Shown one piece after another: positions 39,175 through 49,660 of a stretch of DNA of 64,000 bases. Positions within the stretch are counted from its first letter, which is position 1; every line of letters begins with the position of its first letter. Source of the DNA: Gongronella butleri (Eukaryota > Mucoromycota > Mucoromycetes > Mucorales > Cunninghamellaceae); assembly GCA_025201375.1 (NCBI GenBank), contig JAIWZP010000023.1, positions 186,001 through 250,000 on the forward strand. Reading direction: 5' to 3'. The position numbers and the translations under genes are program-made. The notes under the pieces are model-generated. The model worked only from the letters and a program-made list of their open reading frames with translations. It was not told the origin of the DNA and did no database searches.

Positions 39175-39434
39175 GTCCACGGAAGGGATGCGAACAGGAT
39201 CATCCTCTGCTATCGCCAACGGGCGGCCGCCTGGGAGGATAGCCTCGCCAGAGGGCACATCGGCCGCCGCCGAAACGAAGTCGCCTGAACGTGCTTGCTT
39301 TGCGTCGCGGTGTGAGGCAGCAGAGCTCGCTTCTGATTCATCATTCACTGTTTTTTGAACAAAATGAGCATCCACCCACCAAGACCATGTTTTCTCTTGA
39401 TTTTTTGCTCTTTACCACGTCGTTTTTGTGGCAT
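36966..39434 (-). CDS. Multi-zinc-ribbon protein with two HNH-like domains, copy 2; intact
   Basis: Best-preserved member of the family; 617 residues from ten exons: 39434-39416, 39347-39172, 39059-39030, 38965-38777, 38714-38658, 38603-38436, 38377-38153, 38084-37935, 37871-37528, 37461-36966. All junctions are GT-AG and in frame. The basic start MPQKRRG could serve as a nuclear signal. Exon 2 is Ser/Ala/Asp-rich and probably disordered. Four Cys modules, one per exon, follow: CSRPEC ... CKAC, CVGRC ... CSRC, CHACGFEYPLSEF ... CSSC and CSQCAHVLPIDEF ... CKAC. HNH-like domain 1 is CGLCGRAGLQVQHVEH ... RIDPTMGYSYNNV ... CLTCN; domain 2 is RCALTNGTGTF ... DALSFDRVVP ... NNIQVVS ... NIAKG ending in a basic helical tail. 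The module-per-exon layout suggests growth by exon duplication. Nuclease activity is inferred, not shown. It lies between the chimeric ABCC pseudogene and ABCC-C, all on the same strand. Confidence 0.78.
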
Positions 39435-40382
39435 GATGAGTATCTTGGGCAACGGCAATGAGTGTTTGGAAGCAGGTAGAGGGTGTGCAAAGAAAACAAG
39501 GAAGAAGGTGGGAGGTAAAAAAAAAAAAACAAAGAAAAAGGAAGAAAGAAGGAAAAAAGGATGGAGTGCCCTGATTACATCCCCTCTGCTCTTTTCAATC
39601 GGCCTTGAGCAAGGCGCTGCCATTTTTGGGCAGCTCGTTCATCACATCGTCTTTTTTTTTTTTTTTTTGTTGTCAGTCGACGCACAACGTTTATTTTTTC
39701 AAAAACAAATGCGGAAAGGAGCCTGGTCGCTTCCCGTTGCAATAAAGACACATTTGACCCGCAGCTAAATGCCACGGCACAAGGACGCGGACGCGTCAAA
39801 CTCCGAAACGCGTCGTCTCAATAACAATTACAAGAAGCCGCATCCCAGTGAGCGCGCCAAACACCTTGGTGACGGGTATTGCGTCTGATTGATACCCAAT
39901 CATGATGATTGCGAGCGGCAGGCTTGTTTTGCGCTCGCACCATGTGAAAATCGTTGCACGCACGCTCACGCACTTGGAAAAAAAAAATAGCACGAACTAG
40001 AGACCAGCGCAACTTGCACCGCTGGCAAAGAAAAGAATCCTATGACGATATTGTTGTTATGTGCCAAGGAAAAACAGCACACAGATCATTCAAAATACGA
40101 GACTTCGAGAAAAGAGTTGCATGACGCGTCGGAGAGGGAGCCACGCGCCCGCGTGCATGAATCTCGCTGTCACGCCGCAGCAAACACCGAAATGTATTCG
40201 TCAATTCTATTCGAAATACCACCACTTGCATTTGGTGCCCCTTTTTTTTTCAGCACACCGGAGCATGCACATGCCTGTTTTGGCGATCATGTGTCATTTA
40301 TTTTCGGGATGGATAGTGGATCATATAAATAAAAAAATTGAGAATGGTAATGCAGAAAAGACAAATACAGTCAAAAAAAATT
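39435..40382. repeat. Array spacer, copy G, and ABCC-C 3' flank
   Basis: Region between the zinc-ribbon/HNH start and the ABCC-C stop. It contains the recurrent spacer (about 39720-40220) and the ABCC 3'-UTR repeat (about 40310-40382). This appears to be the source or least rearranged version of the unit repeated at 34.3 and 28.2 kb. Confidence 0.6.
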
Positions 40383-43300
40383 CTAGGATGCGGGTGCGCG
40401 AGTAGAAGAAGCCGAGCTTGATGTCGTTGTCGACGACGATGGCTGCGAGCTGCCTGCGCCGCGTGCAATGGAGAGCAATTCGGCCGCCTCGCCCGAGCGG
40501 TCGCACATTTGCTTGAAAATGCCGCCTTCCTTGGTCATCAATGCATAAGGAGTGTCGAATTCAACGACCTCGCCCTGATCAAGCACGAGGACGCGATCAA
40601 AATCCGCAATGGTGCGCAAGCGGTGAGCAATGCAGATGACCGCCGAGTCATTGAATTCGGAGCGGATTGTGCGCTGGATGCGGCGATCAGTGTCAAAATC
40701 AACAGAAGATGTCGCCTCGTCGAGGACAATGAGAGCCGTCTTTTTGACAAGAGCGCGAGCAAGTGCAATGAGCTGGCGTTGGCCCTGCGACCAATTCTTG
40801 CCACCTTCAGCCACGGGCGATTCGAGGCTGATTTCCGATACAGAAATGCCGCCCTGGGTCTCATCGATGGGAGCAGAGTTCTTGCTGCTTGTCAAATGTG
40901 AACGCTTGAGCGCAGCCCACAACGTAGCATCGTCATAATCACCAAAGGGATCGAGATTTGTTCTCAAATTGCCTGAGAAAAGAACTGGGTCTTGTGGAAT
41001 CTGCAATAAAAAAAAGAGGAAAATGAGCCAAAAAAATCAATGGATTTTTCCTAGGTTTTCATTTACAATGGTGATCCTGGAGCGCAAATCATGGAGGCCG
41101 ATGGTCGAAATGTCGACGCCATCAATGGAAATGGACCCTTGGGTGTACTCCATGAAGCGGAAAAGACTGAGACAAATCGTAGACTTGCCAGATCCCGTCT
41201 ACAAGAGAGAGTAAAGAAGCAGCATTGAGGATATGTCACAAATACACGCTTTTTTTGGATTTTACCCTTCCGACAATCGCGACGCGCTCGCGTGGCTTGG
41301 TTTCAAAGCTAATGTTGCGCAGCACGGCAGGCGTGTCGGGTGCGTAGCTCACCACGAGGTCCTTGACCTTGATGGAACCATTCTCCGGCCATGATGCGCG
41401 TGGCATGGTCTCTGCGATATGCGTGGGCGCTTCCTCCTCGACTTCCAGGTATTCAGCAATTCTCTCGACCGCGTTCATGTTCATCTCATTCATCGCGGTG
41501 TTACGTATCACCCATAACTTGAGCGTAATAAAAAAAAAAAAAAAGGTAAGAAAAAATGATAAAAAATACGAGAAAATAACAAAACTCGGAAAATGAAGGA
41601 TAAAATGACCACAATTGCTCTTTTGTAAAAGGATGTTTACCATGTTTGCGGTGAATTGGAGGGCGTATGACAAGGACAAGCCGGCGAGACCGGCATCGAC
41701 CCATTCGCGCGACAAGACCAAGACAAAGCCAGTGCAAAAGCCGACAAACGCGCTCAAAACGTCGACGCGGCAGTGGAGCCAGCGGTTGGTTGCCCACATC
41801 CAAATGAATGGACGGTTGTTTGCATCGATCTTGCCGTGATTTTCCTTGACGAAGCGCGTTTGGCAGCCATAGGCACGAATTGTGGCGACACCGGCCACGC
41901 TCTCCTGGAACTGGACGTAAATCGGGCTGCGAGACACGGAATTGAGACGCTTGAGGTCACGCGACGTCTTGAGGTAGTACATGCCAATGTAGTAAAAGAC
42001 GACAGTGATGATGACCGCGGGGATCAGGAACACAGGCGTCACAAGGACAATCACGACGACAATCATGACCGTGGCCACAATGGAAAACAAAAAGAAAGAG
42101 AGCTGCGGCGAGACTTCTTGGTCGACTGTCAAAGAAAAAATCTCAGAAAACCAGCTTTTTTTCATTAATTTCGTCTTTTTTATCCTTACCAGTTTCGAGA
42201 TCAGAGCTGATGCGATTTGTGATTCTCCCCTGCGAAAAAAAAGAAGGTGAGACGCGGTCCAAACGCGTACATCGCGCGTTTTGATATTACCATTGGAGTC
42301 ACATCAAAGAATCGAACCTTTGCACGGAGCAGGCGATCGAGAAGACGCGCGTGGATTGTGCGGGAAGCGCGCATTGAGCCCATGTACAAGTAAAGGAGAC
42401 GCACGGCACTGAGAAGCACGGCGAGAACGCCAATGAGGACGTACACGCCGAGGTAATAGGCGACGTTCACTTGGTGAGGATCCGCAAGGTGGTCGGGCGC
42501 CGAGGACGAGGCATTGGACGAGGTGAGACTGACCATCAAGATGTTTGCGCTGTGTTGGATTTCAGAGACGGCGTAAGACATGAGCGAGGTGCCTTCCGTC
42601 TTGTAAGCACTGGCCCACACCTAATAATCAAAATCATCAAAATCAGAATAGGTGAGTTTCCTGCTATACACGATAAGATTGCACTCGAACTTACCTTGAT
42701 CCAGTAATCTTGGGCGACAACCGAGCCTTGAGTCACGCAAAAGAACAAAACAACGATGGCCCAAAAGATCCAGCCGCCACTGGCTTCGTAATACGTCGCG
42801 TACACGGCCGATTTGACAGCACCTTCTGCGCGGGCCTCATCTTGAACGAGCTTGGCGCCATCACCACCCTTTGCATCCTTGGCAACCTTGGGCACAGTGG
42901 GAATGGGGCCGTCTTCTGCCGTTTCTTCCTTGATGTCGCGTGATTGTTCCTTGGCAATGGCCAATTCCTCGCCAAGAGCACCAGACTTGAGCACAAGATC
43001 GGGTGTGCCAGCAGCTTGGATGCGACCATCCTTGAGAGCCACAATGTAAGCCGCGTTATCCAAGCAAAGGCCGACGTAATGCGTGACCAAGATCACGGTG
43101 CGATCGCGCATCAAATCGCCCTTGAGACAGTGATCGTACAAGTGCTTGGCCGTGTGCGCATCCACGGCAGAGAGACAGTCATCGAGGATAATCGTGTCAG
43201 CTTGCGAATAGACAGCGCGAGCGATGGACAATCTGTAAAAAAAAAAAAAAAAAAACAGGAGAAATGAGCGCTTGTTGCGTTGCATCAGTCATTTTTTTTT

Positions 43301-46115
43301 CTTACCGTTGCTTCTGGCCACCCGACAGCGTGATACCCTTTTCGCCAACTTCCGTAGCGTCGCCGTGCTCTTGAAAATAAAAATAAAAAAAGGATGAGGA
43401 AAAAAATAAAAAAAGATAAAAATATAACAAATTTTACCGAGGATGTCGAGATCGCGCGTCAATGCTGTAATGTAAAGCACCTTGCGGTAGCGATCCTCGT
43501 CGTACTCGCAGCCAAAGAGGATATTGTCGCGGATGCTAGCATTTTGGAGCCATGCGGATTGAGCGACATAAGCAATGCCCGTTGTACCGGTCAAACTGGC
43601 ACGTGCAGGGCGCGGAGGCAGCACAGCGGAGCCCTGGTACACGTAGGTTTCGCCAAGAAGCGAAGCGAGCAAGGTTGACTTGCCGGCACCAGTGGGACCG
43701 CACACAATGGACATTTTGTTGCGAGGGAACGAAATGTTGAGATCCACGAGCGTGGGTGTGGCAGGCGTGTCTGTGCCCTTTGCCGTCTTGTTGGGCGCGG
43801 TCCAGCCAAAGGAGGCATTGTCGACAAAGCCAAGATGAATGCCCGACGGATGGGGCTTTGTGGGGTCGACCGAGTCGACCTCGTCATCCTTGAGGAAAAC
43901 CTCGACACGGTTGATAGACACATTGGCCTGGATCATGAAGGTGACCATAAAGGGCAAATCTTCCAATGCCAAGCGCATGGTGCCAAAGAGAGCAAGCGCC
44001 GTAAAAGCCGTGGCAGCGGTCAAAGGATGATCCATCGTGTATGCAAAGAACGTCACAACCATGATCAAGATGGGTAGCATGAACCAGACGCAGATTGTCC
44101 ACATAAACATGTAGAGGCGCTTCTTGATGGCCTCGAGCTCGATTTCACGCGCATCCAAGACACGTTGGCGGAATTCCCGTTCCCAAGCAAAGAATTTGAT
44201 AATTCGGATGGCATTGAGCAGCTCGGTCATCAGCTTGATACGCTTGTCGGTCTTGCTCATCAGCTCGTCTTGCACATCCTCGAATTTTTTGCTGACGAAG
44301 TACGTGAGAGGCTGGGACACAATCATGGCGAGCACACCCCAGAGAGCGGCTGTGCCCATCAATTCGTACAGAGCAACAATGCACACGGCAATCTGGAGCG
44401 GGTACGAATAAACGTAAAAGACTAGCAAAAAGGGGAGGGAAAAAAAAGTGAGACATGAGGCACAGTCTTCTCTTTTTTCGCTTTTTTTGTCTTTTTTGTG
44501 ACACCCTACCATAGGCAAAGATTTCGGCAATCTTTTGCGCATCGACGGACAGCAGATTGTTCACATTGCCGGATTCCTTTTCTTCTTTTTCGTCCTTTTC
44601 GTCCTTTTCCTCGTTCTTTTCGTGCGAGATGTCGCGGCGGCGGAGGGCCTTGCCAAAGACCTCACCAATGATGATGGACTGCAGACGGATGCCGAGGGTG
44701 CGGCCAATGTACAATGCTTGCTGCAGAGCGAGCGATTGTGCGGAATTGGTGATGAAAAGGCCAAGAACAAAGAGATAAGCGGTGAGAACAGGCGAGCCAT
44801 CTTCGTGGTGCTCAATATAGTTGATGATGCCATTCAAAAAGTAAGCGGGGCCAAAGACGACGATCGACCAGACCATGGAATAGATGAATTGGATGAAAAG
44901 GGGCCAGCGGAAGGTGTACAGGATGGAAGCAAGCAGGCGAGGTTTGCGGTGCGAGCGGAAATTGGACAGCACGTTCTTTGCGCGATTGTTGGGTGGCAAT
45001 TCAATCAGATCCTCATCATTCAGGGTGCGGCGATAGCCGAGTTTCATCAAGACGGTGACCCAGCTAAACATGAATTGCGAATAAATCGATGCCCAGCCTT
45101 CACCGGACAAGGGGCGGCCAGTATCGGCGATCACAGGCTCCAATGGGGCGTAGCGCTCCTCGTGGATGATGATGCTGAGCAAGAGAAGCGACACGGTGCT
45201 GGCAATGAGCGCAATTGCGTAGCCGGTCGGGATCTCGGACGTATCATGCACAATGTAGAATGCACGCGCGTCAATCAGTCCAACGGTCAAATGCACAAGG
45301 TATAATCCATTGAGCTGGTCGCAAATCGCATCCGACACGGATTTCGCATGCTCGGACAAGGACATGCTCACGAGCGCCAAAACAGAGCAATACACCTGGT
45401 AAAAAAAAAAAAAAAAAAAAAGAGGGGATGAGCCCCATTTCTCGTCCCATCTGCCCTGAATTCTCTCTTACCCAAAAGAGCGATTGCGCGCCATACGCAA
45501 GCAAGACATCAAACGACGAGCTTTCGACCACGGGGTCCTTGGTATACTGACCAAAATAGATCTTGATAAAGGTGGAACAATAAAGAAAGCAAGGGATCAA
45601 GGAGAGCAGGCAACGGGACCAGCTGTAGATGGTGAATTGCGTCGACTTGGTCTGATAGGGATGCAGAGTGACATCCGATGCCGCGTCGCTCGTCGCTTCT
45701 TCCACCACGGCCGATGTAGCGCCATAGCTGGCCGGCTGGCTGCTCTTGAGCGGCAAGTATTGCGACGACCGCGAGCGACGATAATGCACTGCCACCGCGG
45801 CCAATGACGCAAGCGACCATGCCACGATAATCAGAGGAAACACGCCGTCTATCACGCTGAAAACACGCAAACACGCACAAAAACAAGGCAAAACGTGAGT
45901 TGTCCCTGAAAAAAAGAAAAAAAGAGGCTTATTGCTGGCCCACTTACGTCTCTCTAAAGCACGGACTAAAGTCGTTGCCGACCCACGGTTGCTAAAGCAA
46001 AAGCGAAAAAAAAAAACGAAAAACAATGCTATCAGCCCCGTCGTTTGACTCTCTTTGCCACCAATGACTTGAAACAAGTGAGTCTTACGGTTATGGTACA
46101 AGAGGAATCTACCAT
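40383..46115 (-). CDS. ABC transporter, ABCC (MRP) subfamily, copy C; intact
   Basis: Third full-length paralogue, opposite strand to A and B; 1594 residues from 13 exons: 46115-46089, 45991-45948, 45856-45472, 45395-44510, 44421-43438, 43369-43306, 43232-42695, 42620-42291, 42229-42190, 42125-41641, 41517-41266, 41198-41067, 41000-40383. All frames close without error. The start exon (MVDSSCTIT) has the same nine-codon length as copies A and B. NBD1: Walker [10 protein letters not shown] near residue 690, [14 protein letters not shown], Walker [15 protein letters not shown]2: [32 protein letters not shown]2 contains several introns absent from A and B, and the A/B intron before TYAL/SYAL is absent here. 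The linker carries lysine- and glutamate-rich segments. Its 3' end was copied into the array at 34.4 and 28.3 kb. Substrate unknown. Confidence 0.93.
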
Positions 46116-47459
46116 GGGTGAGGGACAGGCGAAAAAAAAAAAAAAATCAGAACTGAAGAAAAAGGAAAAAGAGATAGAAAAAAGGAAATTGTCGAACTTT
46201 ATAAAAGAGGGTCCTGTTTCTACTCCGCTCCCCGCTGCACGGTCTTCCCGCTCGCCCGGGTTGCACAAAATTTGCCGTTGTCCATGGACACACCAGCCAT
46301 CTCGTGCAATCAATTGCCATTCACAGCGCTAGTGCCATGAAGCTGCGCATTTTTTTTTTCTACTTTTTTTCTTTTCTTTGTTCACCCTTTATGTTTTTCG
46401 TCTCTCTTTCTTCTTTTTTTTCATTTTCATGATCCCATTGAAAGCCCATTTTTGCAAAAAAGCACCCCGATGGCTGGCGTCGGCCATTGGGAGGATATTG
46501 ATATGATTGGTAAGGAGCCCATCAAGGTTTGCGGGTGATGAAAATAAGGAGAAAAAGGCAACAATACTGCGGCAGCCCGACAAAGGGGGCAAGGGAGCGC
46601 GGCCTATGAATGGAAACACACGTAAACATCCACAACACGCTTCACGCCCATCCCTTGGATGCCTTTTTTGGCCTGATTTCGCCGTTGCCCGGTCACATTG
46701 CCCGCCGTGATCAGGTCCTTGTCCCACGTAAACAAGAGCGGGCATATTGGCATTCGATGCTTGTGGATCAAAATGCCATTTTTGTCCATTGTCCTTGGTG
46801 ACTTTGCCACATTTACGATTGCCTGGACCTGACTTGATGCCCATCATGTGAAGTCGTGGTTCAGATGATAAACATATCAATTGCAAGGAGCCAAGGCGAT
46901 CATGACCAAGGAGAATAATCTTTTTTCTCCTTTTTTTTTCGGCGATGTGCCCGATTTGCGCCTTGGCACTCGCATTTTATGAGGACGGCACACGTCAAAG
47001 GGAGGGGGCATCGTCTAGTTGCATGTGGAAAGAGGTGACGACGATCAGACATTTTCCCAATATCCATCCGCGTGGATCAGCTGAAAGACGCCAAACTGAC
47101 GCGTGTATCCATGCCGCAGTCGCGTTTCAATCAAGGTTGTGTGCGCCCCCCTGCGTATTTTGGGCGTGCATGAGGAGACGCTCCAGAAAAAGGGGAATTG
47201 TCACACCAGGCAACCATGTCATTGTTGTCAGAGTGACGACGCGTCAACGTCGTCGGTTGCTTTGTGCATTTTAGCAGCTCAGCCTCGATTAAAACTTGCA
47301 CCACTTGCACCACTGCAGGAATTTAATTAAACGTGACACGTTTCTTGTCATGCTGACGAACGACAGCGGCGTTTGGCTTGAGTAAATCATGAATGATGCC
47401 CAATTTTGCCCGTTTTGAGTGCATTGTCAAAAGTAAAAAAAAACTTGTCCCAGCGCGCT

Positions 47460-47491
<32 letters not shown>

Positions 47492-48696
47492 GGTGCCAAT
47501 GGCGACCAATGTAACAGATGGAGTCTCAAATAGGGCTACGCGCGATTTGTACCAGCCTTTATGTATCCCTTGTGCACCCAAAGTTACATTTTCCTCAAGT
47601 TTGAGCTGGCGTCAGCGCCAAATATTGCTTGTCCATGCTGGACAAAGGTAAACCAATCCCCATTGGCGGTCTATTCCTGATGCAACCACTCTTGTCGCCA
47701 AAAATAAATAAAATAAAAAGGTACGCGTGGGATCGATTGCAGAAACATATAAACAGCAAATGCAAAATCGTCTCTCATGATAATGAGTGGATGGCCTTGA
47801 AAAATCGAATGGCGCACGAGGCAAAATCAAACTTGGCGCATTTTTTATGGTGTCCCTAAAGAAATGTCGCGTGAAATTGTTTTTTTTTTTAAAAAAAAAA
47901 AAAAACTGTTAACTTTAACATGGCAAGTGCCCGCAGTTGTATTTTTTGCACTTGATCTTGCTCCATATCACATGAATGGCAACGGTGATCGTTTTGTCAC
48001 GTCCGAATTGGTCTTGCAGACTGACGGGCCCAATGACCACGTAATGATATAATCCTCAGGAGCGGCGCCGAGATGAAATGGATCACGTTTGATCCATTGA
48101 CCAGATTGATCAATGAAAAAATCACGGCAAACATCCCGTGTGGATGCCTGGGTTGCCTTTAAAAGTGCGGCGATGGTGACATCCAATGAGCTTGAATTGA
48201 GCGAGAATCCTGCATTGCATGGAGAAGTGGGGGAAGAGCAAGGGGGAGGGGCAAGGAGTCTATTGAAAAGAGGAAGATGTCCATTCTTCAGCCTGCGCCT
48301 TTGCAGTCCCCCCCCTTTTTTTTTCTTTGCATAAAATAAAGCCACTGCAGATTTGTCGATCAGGGGCTGGCAAATGCGGTGGAGGGACAATGCCAACACT
48401 TTTGCTCGACTTTTACTTGATTCCTCTTTCGGTTGCTCATGAATGCCAAAGTCTTTTTATATTGCAGTCATTATAATTGAAGCCTAGAGCTTTTTGCTCA
48501 ACGATGGGAATCCATAATGGCCATCCCATCTCACATCTATCACGGCACTTTTTCTTTCAAAAAAAAAAAAAACGGGTATATGCGTTCGCATAGCCATTAA
48601 GGAGCATGTACATATTGTTCAAGAGAGAAAACAAGAAGGCTCCTTTTCGCTCTCGGCGCAATGCAAAGGGCGATCCAAGATGTCTTGGACGGTGAG
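46116..48696. other. Intergenic region between ABCC-C and the peroxidase
   Basis: No gene is firmly supported. A minus-strand frame at 48399-47968 has a protein-like C-terminal stretch (for example RDVCRDFFIDQSGQWIKRD) that could be the last exon of a gene preceded by a TATA-like TATAAAAAG near 48470-48462, but I could not join it to a convincing first exon. A minus-strand frame at 46886-46389 has no recognisable domain. T-runs occur at 47464-47491. Confidence 0.4.
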
Positions 48697-48705
48697 TATA
48701 AATAA
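48697..48705 (+). promoter_or_regulatory. TATA box of the peroxidase gene
   Basis: TATAAATAA lies 46 nt upstream of the ATG at 48743. It supports that Met as the true start rather than an in-frame ATG at 48680, which lies upstream of the TATA motif. Confidence 0.6.
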
Positions 48706-48742
48706 GCCGCCATGTCAGCGCATCAAAGACGCAACACGTATC

Positions 48743-49660
48743 ATGTTTTCCACTTTTAAGCTAGTTGTCACCTTTATGCTTGCAGCCGTCATGGCTCATG
48801 GCCAGCTGTCAAGTGACTTTTATGCATCTACGTGTCCCTTAGCCGCATTGACGATTCGGACGCAAGTAAAGCAGGCGATCGTGAAGGACTCGAATATTGC
48901 CTCCAAGATTTGGAACATGGTCTTTTCAGACTGCTTTGTGGGTGGATGTGATGCCTCCATTCTTTTGAATGGCACGAACACGGAAAAAACAACGGGGCAA
49001 AACCAATTCTTGTCTGGCTATGAAGTGATTGACAACATCAAGACTGCTGTGGAATCTATTTGTCCTGGCGTTGTGTCTTGTGCAGATATTCTCGAGTTGG
49101 CCGCTAGAGACGCCGTGGTTGCACTCGGTGGGCCGTCTTGGAACGTCAGACTCGGACGACGCGACAGTATTGAGGCTCATGGAGGTGATATGCTCTCGAG
49201 CCTCCCTAGCTTTAATGCAAACTACAATGACGCAATGCCCACGTTTGCTCGTGCTGGATTTTCACCGCATGAAATGGTGGCCCTCCTTGGCGCACATACG
49301 ATAGGCACGGTGACATGTGCACAGGCTGGATCTCTAAATTCTCCAAGCCTGCTGGATCCCGCTTATGCTGCGAAGTTGAAAACCAAATGCACAAACGACA
49401 GGAACCTGGTGCCAATTGATTATGCTTCTCCCAATTTCTTTGACAATGGCTATTACAGGCAGCTTATAGAAGGCAAGAGCCCCTTTTTATTGGATATTGA
49501 CCTGATGAGCTCGTCTAGCAGTCCTTTTGTGTATGCATATTATTCAAACTCTTTTCTTTTCAATTCCGACTTTGCCAATGTTATGGTAAAGCTCGGTGAG
49601 CATCAACCTCTTACAGGAACAAATGGACAGATTCGCAAAAACTGTCAAAAAATAAATTGA
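48743..49660 (+). CDS. Plant-type class III peroxidase homologue lacking distal catalytic residues
   Basis: Secreted haem-peroxidase fold; 305 residues, single exon. A signal peptide (about residues 1-20) is followed by QLSSDFYASTCP, a typical class III mature N-terminus. All eight class III cysteines are present (31, 64, 69, 107, 113, 192, 216, 301). The proximal haem-ligand motif LLGAHTIG is intact (His185), as are PGVVSCADIL and LGRRDS. The distal motif, normally R-x-H-F-H-D-C, reads N-M-V-F-S-D-C: Asn58 replaces the catalytic Arg and Ser62 the catalytic His. Classical peroxide cleavage is therefore unlikely, although haem binding may persist. Class III enzymes are characteristic of plants and green algae, so presence in a fungal context suggests horizontal transfer; the missing introns fit that. 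A TATA box 46 nt upstream and no stops or frameshifts argue against a dead pseudogene. Confidence 0.9.
   Translation: MFSTFKLVVTFMLAAVMAHGQLSSDFYASTCPLAALTIRTQVKQAIVKDSNIASKIWNMVFSDCFVGGCDASILLNGTNTEKTTGQNQFLSGYEVIDNIKTAVESICPGVVSCADILELAARDAVVALGGPSWNVRLGRRDSIEAHGGDMLSSLPSFNANYNDAMPTFARAGFSPHEMVALLGAHTIGTVTCAQAGSLNSPSLLDPAYAAKLKTKCTNDRNLVPIDYASPNFFDNGYYRQLIEGKSPFLLDIDLMSSSSSPFVYAYYSNSFLFNSDFANVMVKLGEHQPLTGTNGQIRKNCQKIN

Noticed and set aside
44535..45305. 256-residue plus-strand frame opposite ABCC-C exon 4
   Set aside because: It is the antisense shadow of a conserved ABCC coding exon.
46389..46886. 165-residue minus-strand frame beyond the ABCC-C start
   Set aside because: No domain or paralogue could be recognised; composition is mixed with Lys-rich ends from poly-T. 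Kept as intergenic.
48680..48742. In-frame upstream ATG that would extend the peroxidase by 21 residues
   Set aside because: It lies upstream of the TATA box and would bury the signal peptide; the Met at 48743 begins a canonical secretion signal.
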